From Hirundichthys speculiger (taxonomy: Eukaryota > Chordata > Actinopteri > Beloniformes > Exocoetidae), in contig JAGFBZ010000906.1 in NCBI GenBank assembly GCA_018398805.1, positions 2,065,001 to 2,129,000 of the forward strand: a DNA stretch of 64,000 bases, read 5' to 3'. Under the pieces are notes generated by a model, which did not search any database, was not told the origin of the DNA, and saw only the letters and a list, made by a program, of their open reading frames with translations. Numbering within the stretch: the first letter of the stretch is position 1; every line of letters begins with the position of its first letter. A program made the translations under genes and the position numbers. Shown here piece after piece: positions 56,670 through 64,000 of this stretch.

Positions 56670-57149
56670 TACAGTATACCTTTATTATTGGTGGGGTTAT
56701 GTTCCTTCCTCCCCCCACAAATCCCAAAAATCTGTTAATAATTGATGCAGTTTTAAAAGGCCTATATATGATATTATATACTCTAAAATAGGCTTCCCAA
56801 ACACATTCTAAAGACATTATTACTCATTAATACAATAGTAATGTAATAATGTAATGATAATTACATCATTAGGTTTTTGTCTGGCCCTCCCAAGCTAAAT
56901 AAAGAAATCACGTACTGTATCATCTCTCTCTTTTCTAATTTTTTATTTTATATTAACTGACATTGTTATTTTAAAATTATTCACCAGTTAGGGTGAATGT
57001 GAGCTTTTCTCTGCTAGAAAAATGACCTAAGAAATTCACAAAATTGCCGGGGCTACCACAAATATATTATGAATAAAACGCAAAAAAAAAATAAACATGA
57101 ACAAAATTCGCAAGAATTCGGGACCGCTAATCGCCGAGGGTCTACTGTA
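56670..57149. mobile_element. Tc1/mariner (pogo-like) MITE, diverged
   Basis: TA then CAGTATACCTTTATTATTGG at the left; the complement of the right end is CAGTAGACCCTCGGCGATTA, followed outward by TA. The first nine bases agree at 8 positions and both fit the CAGTAxACCCTCG pogo-like type, but the inverted repeat is badly eroded. Non-coding. Confidence 0.6.
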
Positions 57150-60250
<3,101 letters not shown>

Positions 60251-60256
60251 TGGACC

Positions 60257-61229
60257 TACAGTGGTACCTGAACTTACAAAATTAAGAAATTAAATTTGTT
60301 CTGAAAGTCGTTTCGTAAACGGAAAATTACGTAATTAGAAACGCATTTTACCCTATAAATGCCCTAATCCGTTCTAAGGCGCCCAGAAGTCGGACATAAT
60401 TTTTAATAAGTTATAAATAATACGTGAAATGACAGAACAACCTGTAAGAAATACATGTTAGAATTAGATTGCACAATTATACAGTGGTACCTCTACTTAC
60501 GAACGTCTCTACATACAAAATTTTCAGGTTACAAAACGCCTCAACGGGAAAATATTGCCTCTTGTTACGAAAGAAATTTCAGCATAAGAAAGGCAAAAAT
60601 ACAGTACGCGCTGCTACTCACAGCTCCCAGAGTTTACCGAACGTAAACCTACTTGTCAGCTATGTATCTCGGTTTGAAAGCGGTGTGTCCGAGCTGCTCT
60701 ACCATTGGCTATCGCTTAGCATCTACCTGGCATCCCATTGGCTATGAGCGTAACCCTTGGTGAAGGTCTGGAGTGGAGGGGCTTGGAATGGATTAGGGCA
60801 TTTACACGGAAAATGCATCTTTACTTTGGAAAATTTCAGGTTATGAAACTACTTCCAGAACCAATTAATTTTGTAAGTAGAGGTACCACTGTACTAATGT
60901 AAAGAATAAAGAACAAATAAAAAAGTACATTAAAGAATAAAAATTGTTCGTTTACCTGGGTTACACTCATACAGAGCCACATACAGCCCTCCTAGCCAAT
61001 GAGATGCCAGGAAGATGCTGAGCGATAGCCAATGGCAGAGCAGCTCGGAAGCACCGCTTTCAAACTGAGATACAGCTGACAAGTATGTTTACGTTCGGTA
61101 AACTCTGGGAGCTGCGCGTAGCAGTGCGTATTTTGAAATTGTTCGCCTTCATAACCTGGAATTTCTTTCGTATATGGATGCAATATTTTTCCGAAGAGGC
61201 CTTTCATTAGCTGGAAATTTCGTTAATAG

Positions 61230-61233
<4 letters not shown>
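60257..61233. mobile_element. Mariner-like MITE (outer copy), interrupted
   Basis: Starts TA CAGTGGTACCTGAACTTAC at 60257. Sequence of the same family in the opposite sense to the nested copy resumes after 60893 and runs to about 61233, where the terminal inverted repeat is lost into (TA)n. The outer right part (60975-61125) is complementary to 60605-60745 of the nested copy. Confidence 0.75.
60480..60893. mobile_element. Mariner-like MITE (nested copy), 410 bp
   Basis: TA at both sides (60480-60481, 60892-60893). The left end CAGTGGTACCTCTACTTAC is complementary to the right end GTAAGTAGAGGTACCACTG, exact over 19 bases. The interior carries CAGCTCCCAGAGTTTACCGA and CATTGGCTATCGCTTAGCAT. Non-coding. 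Confidence 0.92.
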
Positions 61234-61260
<27 letters not shown>

Positions 61261-61265
<5 letters not shown>

Positions 61266-61628
61266 TTATGGAAAAAATTATTAGACCACCATTTTTTCTT
61301 CACTTTCTTGTTCATTTTAATACCTGGTACCACTAAACGTCATCATGTGACTAAAGCAGACAGAAAAGAAAACACTGAATGCATAAAAGCAGTGTTTTTG
61401 GGAGTACAACGCCATAGCTATTGAAGTAAAAACTTAAGTGATTTAGGTTATTATCAAGAAAACCATGGAAAATGGTAAGATATCAGCTCTTAAATAAAAC
61501 TCTTATGAGCAATCTTTGTGGATATTGTTATGTTTGTCCAAACAAATGTACCTTTAGTTGTACCAGGCATTAAAATGAACAAGAAACTGAAGAAAACAAG
61601 GGTGGTCTAATAATTTTTTCCATGACTG

Positions 61629-61630
<2 letters not shown>
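61261..61630 (+). mobile_element. Tc1-type MITE, copy 2
   Basis: TA then CAGTTATGGAAAAAATTATT at the left and AATAATTTTTTCCATGACTG then TA at the right; the inverted repeat extends through TTAGACCACC and GTTCATTTTAATxCCTGGTA for about 70 bases. The same family as 49453-49810, which lies in the opposite orientation. It is flanked on both sides by (TA)n. Non-coding. Confidence 0.93.
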
Positions 61631-61990
<360 letters not shown>

Positions 61991-62159
61991 ATCTATATCT
62001 CCTATATATCTATATATATTCATGCGGGTTGTGCCCATGAAAGATTTGGCAATTCTCCTCAGCCGGTACCAAGCAGCTTTGTCCGTGGTCTTGACTCTTG
62101 TTTCTTGTTTTTGGGTGGATCAGATGATTGAGGTCTGAAGAAATTAGCAGTTTAATTCT

Positions 62160-62760
62160 TTAAATTCATTGAGTTAACAAACGGGAGCCTGCGTGGCTTG
62201 TGGACGAACCGTACACAGCTACAACAGCCTGGCACCTCCTCCTCACACTGGTCACCAGCCTGGTCGCACGTTGCTGTGGGCAGTCAGTTGTGTTGGTCAG
62301 GAACAGCACGCCCAAGCTGATCTGATCCCATGAGTGTTCAGTGGGGGTTGAGGTCAGGACTACTGGCAGGTGATTACATCCTCTCTGCTCCCAGATTCTG
62401 GAGGTGGTCCCTGATAAATACTGGCCTGTGGGGGTGAGCGTTGTCATCTTAGAGGATATAATTCAGCCCCAGACTGTGGACATACTGCCACTGGCTGTAG
62501 AGTTGAATCTCAATATCTCTCTGCATTGAGATTCCCTCCAATGATGACAGGCCTTGTGTTTCCAGTGTGGGGGATGCGCTCCACACCGTCCCACTGTCTT
62601 CATCAAAAGATGTTTCTCCATCAGCGCAGCAAATCACTAAAGCGTTATCAGCATTTTCTCTACACTTTGACCCTACAATCCCAAGTTCCATAGGCAGCAT
62701 CTCGACTCGTCGTTGAAAATAAAGTTCCTCCACATGTTCAGGACTATCAGGTGCCTGATT
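62160..62760 (-). pseudogene. Tc1-like DD34E transposase, disrupted
   Basis: On the minus strand the catalytic domain of a Tc1-like transposase is readable across shifting frames. WRNFIFNDESR holds the first catalytic Asp (codon 62709-62711). SMQRDIE...SLGLNYIL then leads to TAA (62449-62451) and DDNAHPHR with the second Asp (62443-62445). NHLPVVLTSTPTEHSWDQ holds the Glu (62337-62339), 34-35 residues further on. The C-terminal segment RATRLVTSVRRRCQAVVAVY is intact and typical of the family. The N-terminal HTH region is not recognisable. At least two frameshifts and a stop make it inactive. It belongs to a different Tc1 subfamily from the copy at 41458. Confidence 0.88.
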
Positions 62761-64000
62761 GTCAGCACCTGGAGGTATCATTTGTCCCCATGGAAGATTT
62801 ATGACACAACCAGCATACCCAGCTCTGCTGCTCATCCCACAAATGTATGTTCCTTACAAATGTGGCACCATCTTAAAGGAAAATAAATAGGCTTCCCAAG
62901 CTCAAATTTCCTTACTTTTTGTGCGTAGTTTATATATGTATTTGTATTACAATGACCCTGATGAAGGGAACATGTTGGTCAAGCATTAACATTTTTCTTT
63001 AGCTGTATTTGTAGACCTTTTTTTTCTGTAATTAACTTTAACGTGTAACATTTTAACTAAGACCTGAGGCCTTAGATGTAGCTCTTGGGCTTTTAGTGAT
63101 TTCACTGGCCATTACATTATCTGACCTTGTAGTGAATTTGTTGGGGGTCTACTGCTTGGAAGACTGGCAGCTGTCTGAACATTTTAAACCTGAGCACAAT
63201 CTTTTACATTCTAAAATGTTGGACTCCATATCGTTTGGAAATTGACTTATTGCTCTACCAAACTGATGGGCAGCAACAATTACTTATATAATATCATTGC
63301 TGATGTCTTTCCTCATTGGCAATGTGTTAACATGTTTTAGAATTACAAACTCCCAAAACATCTGCTTTTACAGATGTGGTCACACTTACTGATGAGCAGT
63401 AAATGAAGTGGATTTGATCAGGAACACCGAGCTGCTTTTTGGCCTTTTAATTCCTATAAAAAGCATTAAGGGGGTGCTGCTAGTTTTTAACGGACCGTTT
63501 ATCCATTTTGGCTTATTTTTAAATGTCACGCGCTGTTGTTTATTTGATGTTGGATTGAACTGGTAAAGATGAAATGATTTGATACATACTGTCTTTTTCA
63601 TATATCTGCATACCGTTACCTTCGACGGCATGATGTCCCTTTGTTAAGCCGCGTGTTAAATCTCATGAGAGAAGACGCCTGTAGTTCAGCAGATGTCCCA
63701 TCAGTTATCTTCTCCCTCCACGCCCAGCCCCCACTCCCCTTTCCTGGAAAGTGGCTCCAGCCTAAATAGACGTGTTTTCCCTCGGACACAGCGCTCCAGC
63801 CTCCTTCCTCCTTCTGTCACTGTCAGTAATGTCAGCGATTGCTGTTAGGCCACGCCCATTTCAAAAAGTTATAATGTGCAGAAAGAGCTTTAATGAAACC
63901 TGCAGAATGGCGCGCTGTCACACAGGACTTAGTTTGATGGGTACACTTTAATGCCAGCTTAGTCTGCGTTGCGCTGGCTTCAAGGGGGAGGAAAAAATGA
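62761..64000. other. Unique-looking sequence, no gene seen
   Basis: 62761-62850 may include the eroded 5-prime part of the Tc1-like element, but no inverted repeat was found. The remainder to the window end shows no repeat family or exon. Confidence 0.4.

Overview
This is a stretch of vertebrate nuclear DNA, almost certainly from a ray-finned (teleost) fish. The evidence is the repeat content: Tc1/mariner, hAT and piggyBac remnants, a tRNA-derived SINE with an (ATGG)n tail, LINE 3-prime ends whose shared tail motif reads TTTATTGATCCC, and very many simple repeats, including unusually long pure C or G runs. No rRNA, tRNA, CRISPR or prokaryotic operon structure is present. I found no exon I can assign to a known host gene, so the window reads as intergenic sequence or the inside of a very large intron.

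Layout: 0.6-2.4 kb holds two LINE 3-prime ends, a hAT MITE with a perfect target duplication and an LTR-like promoter segment. 2.4-15.2 kb is mostly single-copy-looking sequence broken by one unclassified repeat (5.3 kb) and one hAT element (7.6-8.7 kb). It includes a CpG-rich, TATA-containing segment near 11 kb and an AT-rich, CNE-like block at 13.6-14.3 kb. 15-21.7 kb has a hAT copy, a pogo/mariner-like MITE, a piggyBac element with a broken transposase and a second copy of the 5.3 kb repeat. 25.4-26.2 kb holds a long-inverted-repeat element that fits IS3EU. 29-33.3 kb holds two hAT elements, SINEs and a LINE end. 36.8-39 kb has two unclassified inverted-repeat elements. 41-45 kb has a Tc1-like pseudogene and two hAT elements.

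46.7-52.6 kb is the densest nest: hAT inside hAT, a Tc1-type MITE at the junction of two hAT remnants, and a hAT element sitting between two (AT)n arrays. 53-60 kb is mainly unique-looking. 60-62.9 kb is a dinucleotide-rich transposon nest: a mariner-like MITE inserted into an inverted relative, two Tc1-type MITEs (one only 70 bp) and a dead Tc1-like transposase.

The recognisable coding remnants are transposon-derived (LINE reverse-transcriptase tail, piggyBac, two Tc1-like, two hAT BED-finger fragments, and an N-terminal ORF in the IS3EU-like element). All but the last are visibly broken or truncated, and none would be expected to act with its neighbours. Boundaries given as element edges rest on terminal inverted repeats and target-site duplications read by eye; family names come from recalled family features, not from a database search.
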